The position numbers and the translations under genes were made by a program. Shown here piece by piece: positions 23,738 to 32,230 of a DNA stretch of 38,203 nucleotides. The stretch is taken from positions 44,602 to 82,804 of the forward strand of contig PBAS01000008.1 of the NCBI GenBank assembly GCA_002716625.1, in the 5' to 3' direction. This DNA is from Phycisphaeraceae bacterium. GTDB taxonomy: Bacteria > Planctomycetota > Phycisphaerae > Phycisphaerales > Phycisphaeraceae. How positions within the stretch are numbered: the first letter of the stretch is position 1; each line of letters begins with the position of its first letter. The notes under the pieces are model-generated. The model did no database searches, was not told the DNA's origin, and worked only from the letters and a program-made list of their open reading frames with translations.

Positions 23738-24670
23738 TTGCCTAAAGATCAACAAACCACTGCATACATTGAAGTACCCAAGATTGTCACCAATGAGAAG
23801 ATTCGTACTTACATTGATGATGGCTACCTTGTGGTACCAGAACTTGTCACGAACGATGAATTAGATGTCCTTAAAGCTGATGTCACCAAGCTGGCCCGAG
23901 GGGAATATCCGGCAGACAACTTGCAAACACTGTCCGCGCAAACAACTGACGAAGAAGTAGCCAAGCATGTGCTATGTATTCATAATCCACACGCTATCAG
24001 CCCAGTAATCCTTAAATATGCGATACATTCACGTATCTGCGGCGTACTCTCGCAGATCACTGCTGCACATCTTGCCCATTGGGACGGCAGCGTTAAATTG
24101 ATGCAATCGATGTTTTTTGTAAAGCCGCCGGATTTTCAAGGTCAGGCCTGGCATCAGGATGAGGTTTATATTCCTACGCGTGACCGATCGTTGATTGGCG
24201 CATGGATCGCCATAGATGATGCAAACATTGACAATGGCTGCCTGCGGGTGTTACCAGGTTCCCATCGTTCCGGCTACCTTTATCCACAACGCCCCCATAA
24301 TCGTCCTAATGAGTTTGATCTGGCTGATGAATCATTCGGCGACTTTGATGAATCGTCGGAAGTGTTGGTTGAAGTCAAAGCAGGTTCCGTCGTGTTTTTC
24401 AACGGTCATTTGCTCCATCGATCATACAAGAACCGCAGCAAGGTCTATCGCCGTGCTCTGGTCAACCACTATATGAACGCCTGGTCCCAGTCACCGTGGC
24501 GACCGCAGGAGGGCGTCAAGATTGCCAAGACTGACTTCAGAGCCATCACCCCCGTTGCCGGTATCGATCCATATGCATGGCGCGGAACCGACGCAACTCC
24601 CCAGGAATGGATCCATATGCGGCTGTGCCAGGCAAACGAATCGACACTAAAACCCCCTAAGGATGCCTGA
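23738..24670 (+). CDS. phytanoyl-CoA dioxygenase (PhyH) family Fe/2-oxoglutarate oxygenase
   Basis: A 310-residue non-haem iron oxygenase that should hydroxylate a small molecule using O2 and 2-oxoglutarate. The iron triad is visible: His139 and Asp141 in AWHQDEVYIP and His228 in GHLLHRSYKNRS, with Arg238 or 239 as the likely 2-oxoglutarate anchor (YRRALVNHY). LRVLPGSHRSGY is the usual PhyH loop. The start is TTG at 23738: no in-frame ATG precedes the conserved part and the ribosome site is poor. It stands alone, 434 bp before the aminotransferase operon, but on the same strand. The substrate cannot be told from sequence; a second PhyH gene lies at the other end of the cluster. Confidence 0.88.
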   Translation: MPKDQQTTAYIEVPKIVTNEKIRTYIDDGYLVVPELVTNDELDVLKADVTKLARGEYPADNLQTLSAQTTDEEVAKHVLCIHNPHAISPVILKYAIHSRICGVLSQITAAHLAHWDGSVKLMQSMFFVKPPDFQGQAWHQDEVYIPTRDRSLIGAWIAIDDANIDNGCLRVLPGSHRSGYLYPQRPHNRPNEFDLADESFGDFDESSEVLVEVKAGSVVFFNGHLLHRSYKNRSKVYRRALVNHYMNAWSQSPWRPQEGVKIAKTDFRAITPVAGIDPYAWRGTDATPQEWIHMRLCQANESTLKPPKDA

Positions 24671-25104
24671 TTTCTGCCACCCAGTTGATCGACCCATTCA
24701 ATCAGAATACATGCCGGTTAATATCAACAGGTTGCCTTTTCGATATCCACCTACAGTCATTTGATTTTTGACTAACAGCCAAAAGTATTATCAAATCAGT
24801 ACCGACACCTACATCACCAATAATATTAGCGCCATGGTGGCGATTAAAGACATACCATCATTACATTATATTTAACAACTGATCTACAACAGTTCTCCCA
24901 TTGAAGACAATTGTATTGCCGAAACACAAACATATCGATATATTTCAAATCATGGTCTCTATCAATCGTGATAGATTTACTATACTGAGCAGTTAACCTT
25001 TATCGCAAAACGAGTAATACTACTGCCATAAGATCCCAATCATTCGAAGATCGTCGGGCCAATGCATCAAGCTTTGCGACCATGCCTGAGCTAATCTTCA
25101 GAAC
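24671..25104. other. AT-rich intergenic region before the aminotransferase operon
   Basis: About 430 bp without a gene, AT-rich compared with its neighbours. An inverted repeat (CTATCA and TGATAG, four bases apart) lies at 24959-24974, seven bases before a -10-like TATACT at 24981-24986. The -35 is poor. This is where the promoter and operator of the aminotransferase operon should be. A region of this composition can also mark a boundary of transferred DNA, but nothing else supports that. Confidence 0.4.
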
Positions 25105-26262
25105 ATGCCCGAGAACCACATGTCAATTCCTAGCCGTTCCGTACCGTTCCTTGCCCTTGGTGGAATTTTCGATCACGCAGATGTCCAAGCTGCGCAGCAA
25201 ATCAATCTCTCTGCGGCAGAGCCGAACGGTAATTTTTTCCCCCTACCCGAAGAGCCGGAATTCCAGAAAGCTTTTGCTGCTCATGAAGGCGCACAACATG
25301 CGATCGCAGTGAACTCCTGCGGCACTGCTTTGGACGCCTGCATGATGGCATTAGGCATTAAGGAAGGTGATGAGGTCATCACCACGCCACTTACTTTTGT
25401 ATGTTCGGCCACATGCGCGATAGCCCAAGGCGCAAAAGTAGTCTTTGCCGACATCGATCCACATACGCTCTGCCTCGATCCTGAAAAAGTCAGAGCCAAG
25501 ATCACCGACAAGACCAAAGCCATTATCCCTGTTCACTTTGCCGGTCTGGCCTGTGATATTGATGGATTTGATGCCATCACACGCGACACCGACATACCCG
25601 TGATCTACGATGCGGCCCATGCCGTGGGCACGACTTTCAAGGGGCAGCCGGTAGGCGGAGCAGGCAAGGCAAGTTGCTACAGTTTTCAATCCAACAAAAA
25701 CATCACCACGCTAGGTGAGGGTGGCGCAATCACAACCAACGATGCTGATTTCGCCGAAGTCGTGCGGCAAAAGAAGACGTTTGGATATGTGTATGGTGGC
25801 CCCAAAATACGCGTGGCCAGCATCGGGTTCAACTACCGCATGACCAAACCCCAACTGGCAGTGGGGATCACGCAAATCGCCAAGGCGCCCCGGATCATTC
25901 GCGAAAAGCTTTCGCGATTCAAAATACTCCATGACCAACTTTCAGATATTGATGGCCTTGCCCTACCTGCCGGCATTGAAGATGGGCACGGGGCACATCT
26001 GTATATCGTGCGGATCACACAGGCAGACAGAGATGAAGTTGTCGCAACACTAAGAGACAAGTACCAGATTGGCACCGCCTATCACTATCCAATTGTCTGG
26101 ACCTGGGAAGCATTCAATGAATTAGAATATGACTGCAATAACTGCAATATCGCGGAAAATGCGTCTAGCCAAGTGATTAGCTTACCTGCATTTGCCCAGT
26201 CCAGTGATGATGACCTGCAATACATTGCATATGCACTACGGAAAACACTTGCATCTATTTAG
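25105..26262 (+). CDS. DegT/DnrJ/EryC1/StrS family PLP-dependent sugar aminotransferase
   Basis: A 385-residue aminotransferase of the sensory-sugar class. It transfers an amino group from glutamate or glutamine to a keto sugar or keto cyclitol. The PLP lysine is Lys198 in SFQSNKNITTLGEGG. The ring-stacking and Asp residues lie in VIYDAAHAVG (Asp169, His172). The N-terminal NSCGTALDACMMALGIKEGDE and TTPLTFVCSATCA are typical of StrS-like enzymes. ATG at 25105 is used; another lies 15 bases downstream. The Gfo/Idh/MocA gene follows after 59 bp, a pairing known from kanosamine and inosamine biosynthesis, where a dehydrogenase makes the ketone for the aminotransferase. The substrate is not determined. 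Confidence 0.93.
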   Translation: MPENHMSIPSRSVPFLALGGIFDHADVQAAQQINLSAAEPNGNFFPLPEEPEFQKAFAAHEGAQHAIAVNSCGTALDACMMALGIKEGDEVITTPLTFVCSATCAIAQGAKVVFADIDPHTLCLDPEKVRAKITDKTKAIIPVHFAGLACDIDGFDAITRDTDIPVIYDAAHAVGTTFKGQPVGGAGKASCYSFQSNKNITTLGEGGAITTNDADFAEVVRQKKTFGYVYGGPKIRVASIGFNYRMTKPQLAVGITQIAKAPRIIREKLSRFKILHDQLSDIDGLALPAGIEDGHGAHLYIVRITQADRDEVVATLRDKYQIGTAYHYPIVWTWEAFNELEYDCNNCNIAENASSQVISLPAFAQSSDDDLQYIAYALRKTLASI

Positions 26263-26321
26263 GTGAAGTTAGTTCTCGAACAATTCCACTGGATCACAAT
26301 CATCGGAAAGGGACTGGAATC

Positions 26322-27311
26322 ATGAATTGGTTATGTGTTGGAACCGGTGATATCGTGACCAAACGTGCGGCAGATGCACTGGCCACTGCTGATGAATCCC
26401 AGCTTGTCAGCATTTGTGGCGGCCGTGGCCGCGCACAGATAATTGCCAATGAACACAACGCACCACAGGTGTTTTCTGATCTTGATGAGGCACTGGCGAA
26501 AACAACGGCAGATGCCGTTTACATCGGTACACCAGTTGACCGCCATTGCTCAGAAGCGACAGCTTCAATCAGGGCAGGCAAACATGTACTGGTTGAAAAA
26601 CCACTCGGATTGTCCGGTGACGATGCGCAAGCAATTGCTGACCAGGCAATGCAGGCGGGAGTTACCGCGGGTTGTGCCTACTACCGCAGAACATTCCCAC
26701 GGTACGAACACCTGAGAAAACTCATTATTGACGGCGTACTGGGACGTATTGTTTTTGTACGGACAGCATACTGGGGTTGGTTTTCCCCAAGACCTGACGA
26801 TCCAAAGTGGTGGCGCGTTCAAAAGGCTCGAAGTGGTGGCGGGCCGCTCATGGATATGGGCAGCCACATGTTTGATTTACTAATTGGTCTGTTCGGACTG
26901 CCCACAAGCGTTTTTGCTCAATGTGAGACGTTGGCGAATGATTACGAAGTGGAGGATTCAGCCACCATCGCCATGACCATGGCCGATGGCATACAGGCCA
27001 GTGCGCAGTTCGGGTGGAACAGCAAAACATGGCGTCACGAACTCGAGGTCGTTGGCACCGAAGGGAAAGTGTTGTGGCTACCGGCCGACATGGGCAATGT
27101 GGTGGTCACCATCGGGCGAGATGTACAGGAAGTTGACCTGCCCAACTCCGACAATGTACACCAGCCACTTGTTACCGATTTCACGGCTGCAGTCGCTGAA
27201 GGCCGTAGCCCGGTCTGTCCCGTTCACGAGGCAGTGAAAACCAACCGGCTGATTGATGCCATTTACCTCAGTGCACAGTCCGGACGAACCCAGGTCCCAA
27301 AAGGCATATGA
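26322..27311 (+). CDS. Gfo/Idh/MocA family NAD(P)-dependent sugar oxidoreductase
   Basis: A 329-residue dehydrogenase acting on a sugar, inositol or a derivative. The Rossmann dinucleotide loop is CVGTGDIVTKRAADAL at 5-20, and the catalytic Lys is in VLVEKPLG near 92. The C-terminal alpha/beta domain contains the family motif GGGPLMDMGSHMFDLLIG with the substrate His. The ATG has a usable ribosome site (AAAGGGA). Its last bases (ATGA) are the start of the next gene. With the aminotransferase upstream it forms a plausible oxidise-then-aminate pair. A second, divergent family member is encoded at 32231-33223. Confidence 0.93.
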   Translation: MNWLCVGTGDIVTKRAADALATADESQLVSICGGRGRAQIIANEHNAPQVFSDLDEALAKTTADAVYIGTPVDRHCSEATASIRAGKHVLVEKPLGLSGDDAQAIADQAMQAGVTAGCAYYRRTFPRYEHLRKLIIDGVLGRIVFVRTAYWGWFSPRPDDPKWWRVQKARSGGGPLMDMGSHMFDLLIGLFGLPTSVFAQCETLANDYEVEDSATIAMTMADGIQASAQFGWNSKTWRHELEVVGTEGKVLWLPADMGNVVVTIGRDVQEVDLPNSDNVHQPLVTDFTAAVAEGRSPVCPVHEAVKTNRLIDAIYLSAQSGRTQVPKGI

Positions 27312-28579
27312 AATTCACACCTAAGCCACCCAATGACTTTCGTGATTTCTTCAGTTTGTACTTTGAACGCTGCCGCATACAGTGCCCAAAGATCCTGGCC
27401 ATAGCCGGAAAATGGGTTTTCGAGGATCTCATCCCGGGTCTAAGTGACTTCGATACAAGGTTCATCCTCACCGATACCGTTACAATTGATGAATGGCATC
27501 AATATTCAATACTTGTTGGCCAAGTACACACCGAACTTGCAATTGAGTTTCCACATTGGGCACGCAACCTTGAACATCTACCAGGACTGAATCTGGCCAT
27601 GGGGGAGATCACCAGCCCCTTACAATATTACCCAGAATTCAAGCAGTGGACGTTTTATGCCGGAGACTGCGAGGCCATACAGCATATTGAATCAACCCTC
27701 GAGGCCCGTCGTTGGTCACCTCGTGATGAAATCTATCACCTGAAAAAAGTTACCGCATTCTTTGGACCCTATATTCGCGGCATTGATCCACCGATCAATA
27801 TGGGTCCCTGGGAAAACAAGTACGCGCTCCACAGCCGCTACATGCACTACTTCACCCCCGCGATCCAGGCAATGGTGTCGCTCAAGTCAAAACATACCGT
27901 ACGTGGAAAATTTGATGCACTACGACAAGCGCGTCATCTATTCCCTAATCCCGAGACCATCGATCTGATCTTGAATACCCTCGAACAGCATTACGAGGTG
28001 GAAGCGGACTATGGCGAGCCGCGTTTGACGGAGATTGAGCAGGATCTTGAAAGGTATCTTAACGATGCATGGGGCACACTGATCGATGACGTGACGCTGC
28101 TCCATGCAGAATTTGGCGATAGTCGCCAAGATATCAACGCCAAGGTAAGCGGTGTCCCTGTCGATCCAGCCGAAGCCTTCTTTGAAGGCGTCAAGTTCTC
28201 GCGCTTTATGAAGGGCCGATTGCTCTTTTATGCCAGCCAGATTGCGTGGTTTGATTCCGTCTGGCTGATTCAAAATGAACTTGGGCGCATCGTAACCAAT
28301 TTTCATGACAAGCCTCTTAAAACTTTCGGACAGCTGCGTTATGGCGAGGATCTCGAACCGCATCAGGTTCTCGATCGGATTCGTGGCGATATACTCACCA
28401 ATGAAGACTGTGATGGCCTAGCTGAGTTTTCTCGACTGGCCAGTCTGCCCATTCCAAAAGACCACGAAAAACAGCATGCCCAGGCCGTTGCGGAAGTATA
28501 CGATCCCGTGTTGTCAAGCCTTGAGAAACTGAGTGCTGAAATGATCACAATTAATAGTAATGGGATAGACCAAACTTGA
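27308..28579 (+). CDS. unrecognised 423-residue protein, possibly nucleotidyltransferase-fold
   Basis: I do not recognise this family. The start overlaps the dehydrogenase stop by four bases (ATGA) and the end overlaps the next gene (TTGA), so it belongs to the operon. Residues 28-52 read like a pol-beta-type nucleotidyltransferase motif: a hydrophobic strand, AGKW in place of GS, then GLSDFDTRFIL with Asp47 and Asp49 as possible metal ligands. A third acid cannot be assigned. The remainder is mostly helical, rich in Trp, Tyr and His (ALHSRYMHYFTPAIQAM, GRLLFYASQIAWFDSVW). There is no signal peptide or membrane span, so it is cytoplasmic. It could adenylylate, or merely bind, the product of the neighbouring enzymes. 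The fold call is tentative; that it is a real gene is secure from length and coupling. Confidence 0.8.
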   Translation: MKFTPKPPNDFRDFFSLYFERCRIQCPKILAIAGKWVFEDLIPGLSDFDTRFILTDTVTIDEWHQYSILVGQVHTELAIEFPHWARNLEHLPGLNLAMGEITSPLQYYPEFKQWTFYAGDCEAIQHIESTLEARRWSPRDEIYHLKKVTAFFGPYIRGIDPPINMGPWENKYALHSRYMHYFTPAIQAMVSLKSKHTVRGKFDALRQARHLFPNPETIDLILNTLEQHYEVEADYGEPRLTEIEQDLERYLNDAWGTLIDDVTLLHAEFGDSRQDINAKVSGVPVDPAEAFFEGVKFSRFMKGRLLFYASQIAWFDSVWLIQNELGRIVTNFHDKPLKTFGQLRYGEDLEPHQVLDRIRGDILTNEDCDGLAEFSRLASLPIPKDHEKQHAQAVAEVYDPVLSSLEKLSAEMITINSNGIDQT

Positions 28580-29310
28580 TCATTGATGGTTACACCACTC
28601 CTGGCACGCAGCGCGAAACCGTTCTAAGTGCCACTGATCTGCTGCAACAGATGGATAACGTGGGGGTCGAACGCGCAGTCATTGCCCCCGAGGACCGCGA
28701 GATCGCAGTCGACCATGAGTCAGGAAACAACCGAATGATCAAGATGGCCCGGAACTCAGCTGACCGACTGATTGCAGCGTGCAGTATTAGTCCATGGCAT
28801 GCTGATGCACCCAAGAAGCTGGTGGCGGCAGCAGGCCGTGGGGCAAAAATGCTGGTGCTCGCCCCCATGCTACAGGGATTTATTCCTGCCGATGATCTAG
28901 TCCGACCCCTGCTTGAGCAGGTGGGTGAACTTGGTCTGCCAGTGTATTTCCATACAGGCCCACATACCGGCGGTAGCCCGGCCCAGGTGGTCATCGTGGC
29001 CGAGCAACACCCAAAGACACGATTCATCCTAGCCCACGGCGGCAGCACGGATCATGCATGGGACATGCTGACCGTACTCCGCCACCACGCGTTGCCCAAC
29101 TTATGGTACGAACTGAGCCTAGTTCGCCCTTGGTCGGTACCCGGTTACCTAGAATTGGTCGGACCAAACCGGCTGATCTTCGCCAGCAGTGCGCCACGAA
29201 ACGATTTGGGGTTTGAACTTAAGCAGTTCGATCAGTACGTACCGATCAAAGACTATCCACAGATCTATGGCGGCAACATTGCAGGCTTGCTTGAAGGATC
29301 AGCAACATGA
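28576..29310 (+). CDS. amidohydrolase-fold protein lacking metal ligands
   Basis: A 244-residue protein of the amidohydrolase-related TIM-barrel family. It is paralogous to the next gene over its full length: LPVYFHTGPHTGG, HPKTRFILAHGG and NRLIFASSAP align with LPVFFHDGT-type, HPKTQIVLGHTG and SRLIWGSDQG motifs there. The metal-binding HxH after strand 1 is replaced by DGYTTP, the strand-4 region reads AKMLVLAP instead of KFHP, and the catalytic GSD is SSA. Only His126 and His154 remain. It should not be a standard metal-dependent hydrolase; a partner subunit or binding protein is more likely. The TTG start overlaps the previous stop and the ATG of the next gene overlaps its own stop, so the two paralogues are co-translated. 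Confidence 0.85.
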   Translation: MIIDGYTTPGTQRETVLSATDLLQQMDNVGVERAVIAPEDREIAVDHESGNNRMIKMARNSADRLIAACSISPWHADAPKKLVAAAGRGAKMLVLAPMLQGFIPADDLVRPLLEQVGELGLPVYFHTGPHTGGSPAQVVIVAEQHPKTRFILAHGGSTDHAWDMLTVLRHHALPNLWYELSLVRPWSVPGYLELVGPNRLIFASSAPRNDLGFELKQFDQYVPIKDYPQIYGGNIAGLLEGSAT

Positions 29311-30053
29311 TTGTTGATTGCCACACCCACTGGGGAGCCGAATGGCAGGAACGCGATGGCCTTGAGCCAACGCGTTGGCTCAGGGAGTTTGACCGTCATG
29401 GTGTCACCCATGCGATCGTGCTTCCTCATCTTGGACTGATTGATGCTGGAAACATCCCCTCCGATAACGATGCCGTAGCAACCGTGTGTGCCAAGTCGAA
29501 GGGACGTATGCTCCCGTTCTGTACGGTCAACATCTGGCAGCCTGAAACCGCCTTGAGCGAGCTGTCACGATGCCTGGTACAGTTGAACTTCCAAGGCATC
29601 AAGTTCCACCCTTGGTTGCAAGGCTGCTCGGTAAGTGATCCGATAATGGATCAAGTGGCCGACGTCGCGGGGACGGCTGGGGTCCCTGTGTTTTTCCATG
29701 ACGGCACGCCACCGTTTTCCCTTCCCTCACAGATGGCACTGCTCGCCAAGCGACACCCCAAAACCCAGATCGTCTTGGGCCACACCGGTTTGTTCGAACA
29801 CTGGCGTGAATCGATCGCGGCGATCCAGAGCGCACCGAATGTCTGGGGCTGCATGTGTAGCCCCCACCTCGCGGCACTCAAGGCCATCCTCCAAGGTAGC
29901 GATCTATCACGGTTGATCTGGGGTTCCGACCAAGGATGGACCTCCAATGACTTTATCGACTATCGACTATCACTGATGGACTGCTTGGGCCTGACAAACC
30001 AACAGCACCAAGCAATCTTTTCTGAAAATCCGAGGCGACTGCTGGGTATCTAA
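29307..30053 (+). CDS. amidohydrolase-related family metal-dependent hydrolase
   Basis: A 248-residue TIM-barrel hydrolase or decarboxylase of the ACMSD/amidohydrolase-2 type. Ligands expected for an active site are present: His6 and His8 (DCHTHWG), His101 (KFHPWLQG), His131 (FFHDGT), His159 (LGHTG) and Asp208 (IWGSDQG). It is shorter than most family members (about 280-330). It overlaps its ligand-less paralogue by four bases and ends the tightly coupled part of the operon; 258 bp separate it from the acetyltransferase gene. Substrates of this family include lactones, orotate-like rings and carboxylates of aromatic or sugar origin, so the reaction cannot be named. Confidence 0.88.
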   Translation: MIVDCHTHWGAEWQERDGLEPTRWLREFDRHGVTHAIVLPHLGLIDAGNIPSDNDAVATVCAKSKGRMLPFCTVNIWQPETALSELSRCLVQLNFQGIKFHPWLQGCSVSDPIMDQVADVAGTAGVPVFFHDGTPPFSLPSQMALLAKRHPKTQIVLGHTGLFEHWRESIAAIQSAPNVWGCMCSPHLAALKAILQGSDLSRLIWGSDQGWTSNDFIDYRLSLMDCLGLTNQQHQAIFSENPRRLLGI

Positions 30054-30311
30054 GGTTTCCCCGATGGCCGGAAAATATCACCCACTGTTCCCGGGTATCC
30101 TAAATACACTAGCGAATGGAACTCATAGATATTGGACCCAAAGCTACGATGCGGAGTCTTAGACCATGTCAATAAATGCATGTCTAAATCTGATGCGACA
30201 ACTTATTAGACGCCATGCACTGACATCCCTGCTGCCTGCGACATGGCACTCTGAGTGACTAGCAAGCGAAGGTTCGTAAGTTATCTGGATAGGTAAATAT
30301 CCTGCAGACAA

Positions 30312-31112
30312 ATGACCAGGAAAATTAATAAAAAATTCATTGACCACCTTCGCGCGATGACACTGCAACCAGGCGACAGTGTACTGATCCATACTTCGTT
30401 TCGTGCATTTAAGCCAGCCCTAAATTATCCTGAAGAAGTGATTGAATCCATTCTGACCTGCATCGGTTCGCGTGGGAACCTAATGTTACCCACGTTCAAC
30501 TACTCCCAACCGCAACCTGAACCATATTACGACCGCGACACGACGCCTTGCCGGACCGGTGCCGTACCGGAATATGGCCGTCAGCGCGATGATGCTGTTC
30601 GCAGCTTACATCCAACCCATTCGGTGGCTGTCATCGGACCGGACGCCGAGGAGTTGACACGTAATCACCTAAATGGTCGAACCTTTGGAGTGTCCAGCCC
30701 AGTCGATCGATTGGCCCAACGTGGCGGACAAGTTCTTCTGCTTGGCGTAACCCACATCGCCAACTCTACAATTCACGTGGGTGAAGAGTACGCAAAGTTG
30801 CCGAAGGTACTTTCAGGGCCTCCAAAACCCTGTGTCAAAACACGAATGCCTGACGGCAGGATTATCAATCACCAACTCGATACTTCCCCCTCTTGCAGTT
30901 TAGGTTTCGATGCAATTGAAACACCACTTCGTCACCAAGGGCATGTTACAGGAGGCATGTTTGAAAAATGCCCAATGCAATTGATAAAAGGCAAGTCGAT
31001 CATCGACCAGACCGTGCAATTACTCGCAGATAATACCGATGCACTTCGCTGCAACAATCCGACATGCAAATGGTGCGCGTCGACGAAAAACCAAGATCAT
31101 GCCGAATATTGA
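30312..31112 (+). CDS. AAC(3)-family aminoglycoside N3-acetyltransferase-like protein
   Basis: A 266-residue acetyl-CoA-dependent N-acetyltransferase of the antibiotic-NAT (AAC(3)/YokD) family. Motifs in order: DSVLIHTSFRAFKP at the N-terminus, GNLMLPTFNYS, RTGAVPEYGR, RSLHPTHSVAVIG with the catalytic-region His, FGVSSPVDRLAQRGGQVLLL, and HVGEEYAKLP. The C-terminus is unusual: CNNPTCKWC gives a C-x4-C-x2-C cluster that might bind metal. Many chromosomal members do not confer drug resistance and act on amino sugars or unknown amines. Next to an aminotransferase operon, a role in acetylating the aminated product is reasonable inference. Its last 16 bases overlap the convergent epimerase gene. 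No strong ribosome site is seen. Confidence 0.88.
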   Translation: MTRKINKKFIDHLRAMTLQPGDSVLIHTSFRAFKPALNYPEEVIESILTCIGSRGNLMLPTFNYSQPQPEPYYDRDTTPCRTGAVPEYGRQRDDAVRSLHPTHSVAVIGPDAEELTRNHLNGRTFGVSSPVDRLAQRGGQVLLLGVTHIANSTIHVGEEYAKLPKVLSGPPKPCVKTRMPDGRIINHQLDTSPSCSLGFDAIETPLRHQGHVTGGMFEKCPMQLIKGKSIIDQTVQLLADNTDALRCNNPTCKWCASTKNQDHAEY

Positions 31113-32203
31113 TCCGGCGCCCATGTGACCAAAGGTGATTTTTCAGGCAACTGGTAATCTCGATCACGCCGAAGCTGTTCGCCCTGTTGCCTTGGCTTGA
31201 TAACCTTGGAGGCATTGTAACCATCAATGATCCAATCATCCGGATCATCGGCGGACGGCTCAACCAGACCCCACTGATCCTGAAACGCAATGGTGTGGCG
31301 CAAACCATCTTCAAGCGATGTGAACTGTTGAAAGCGAAGAACACGTTCCAGTTTGGAAACATCGTAGGCATGATTGAACACCAGATTCTGCGATGCCCGC
31401 ACACAAAGCATGGGGTCGAATCCTTCCAGGTACAAGGAAGGAATTTCAACGCACTGAACCGGACGCCCCAGGGCCGTACCATGGGCAGAAAAATACTCCC
31501 ATAGCGGTACGGCGACAGGGCCTGCACAATTGAAAGCTTGGCCAACTGCTGCGTCCGTAACCAGTGCGCGTTCAACAATTGCGGCCTCATCATCGATAAA
31601 TACCGGCTGAATGAGTCCCTCGCCCGTATCAGGCACGATGACCTGCTTGCCAGCACGGATCCGACTGACATGGCGGTTCGAATAACCCCAGATACTGAAC
31701 AAGCGACCATAGCCATAACTTACTGATGGCCGGATGATAATGACAGGAAAACCCTTACGCTGATACGCCGCGAGCATCACCTGCTCAACGTCCCGCTTGC
31801 CAACCGAGTATTCATTACTCGGCATTGGGAAAGCGCGTGTACTATCAACATAAGGATGGTTCTCATTGGCCGGCACATGCAACAAGCGGCCGTAACAGGC
31901 AACGGAACTAATCACCAGGTACTTATCAACGCGTCCACCAAAAACAGTGACGGCCCGCTCGGCACCGGCAGCATCAAACGCCAGGGTGTCAACCACTGCA
32001 TCGAAACGCTCCTGTGCAACAAGCTCTTCAAGCACCCCCTGCTGATTGCGGTCACCGATGACTTCGCGAATGGGACTTTCAACTGGCAGGGGTGCATTGG
32101 TACGTCCACGGTGAAACAAGACAGGTTCATGACCGCAATCAATAAGCCGCTTGACCAACCTGGGACCCAAATAGCGTCGACCACCGAGGATGAGAATTTT
32201 CAT
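31097..32203 (-). CDS. NAD-dependent epimerase/dehydratase (extended SDR)
   Basis: A 368-residue extended short-chain dehydrogenase, probably acting on a (nucleotide-)sugar. The N-terminal dinucleotide motif is MKILILGGRRYLGPRLVKRL, of the GGxxYLG type, and the catalytic pair is Tyr/Lys in NEYSVGKRDVE. ATG at 32203 is chosen because CAGGA lies just upstream and the protein then starts at the Rossmann strand; an upstream start would add eight poorly fitting residues. It is the last gene of the minus-strand arm, 27 bp after the Gfo/Idh/MocA gene. Its 3' end overlaps the acetyltransferase gene by 16 bp, tail to tail. Confidence 0.9.
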   Translation of the reverse strand: MKILILGGRRYLGPRLVKRLIDCGHEPVLFHRGRTNAPLPVESPIREVIGDRNQQGVLEELVAQERFDAVVDTLAFDAAGAERAVTVFGGRVDKYLVISSVACYGRLLHVPANENHPYVDSTRAFPMPSNEYSVGKRDVEQVMLAAYQRKGFPVIIIRPSVSYGYGRLFSIWGYSNRHVSRIRAGKQVIVPDTGEGLIQPVFIDDEAAIVERALVTDAAVGQAFNCAGPVAVPLWEYFSAHGTALGRPVQCVEIPSLYLEGFDPMLCVRASQNLVFNHAYDVSKLERVLRFQQFTSLEDGLRHTIAFQDQWGLVEPSADDPDDWIIDGYNASKVIKPRQQGEQLRRDRDYQLPEKSPLVTWAPDQYSA

Positions 32204-32230
32204 GATCGTCCTGCACACATTGGCCAATTA

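Noticed and set aside
12366..24974. The repeat CTATCA...TGATAG occurring before both flagellin and the aminotransferase operon as a shared operator
   Set aside because: Spacers differ (3 and 4 bases) and a 6-bp dyad is expected by chance in 38 kb.
30312..31112. Calling the AAC(3)-family gene an aminoglycoside resistance gene
   Set aside because: Many chromosomal members of the family give no resistance; no mobile element or other resistance marker is nearby.
31000..31716. 238-codon minus-strand frame overlapping the epimerase and acetyltransferase ends
   Set aside because: Same strand as the epimerase but out of frame with its conserved motifs; no family features.
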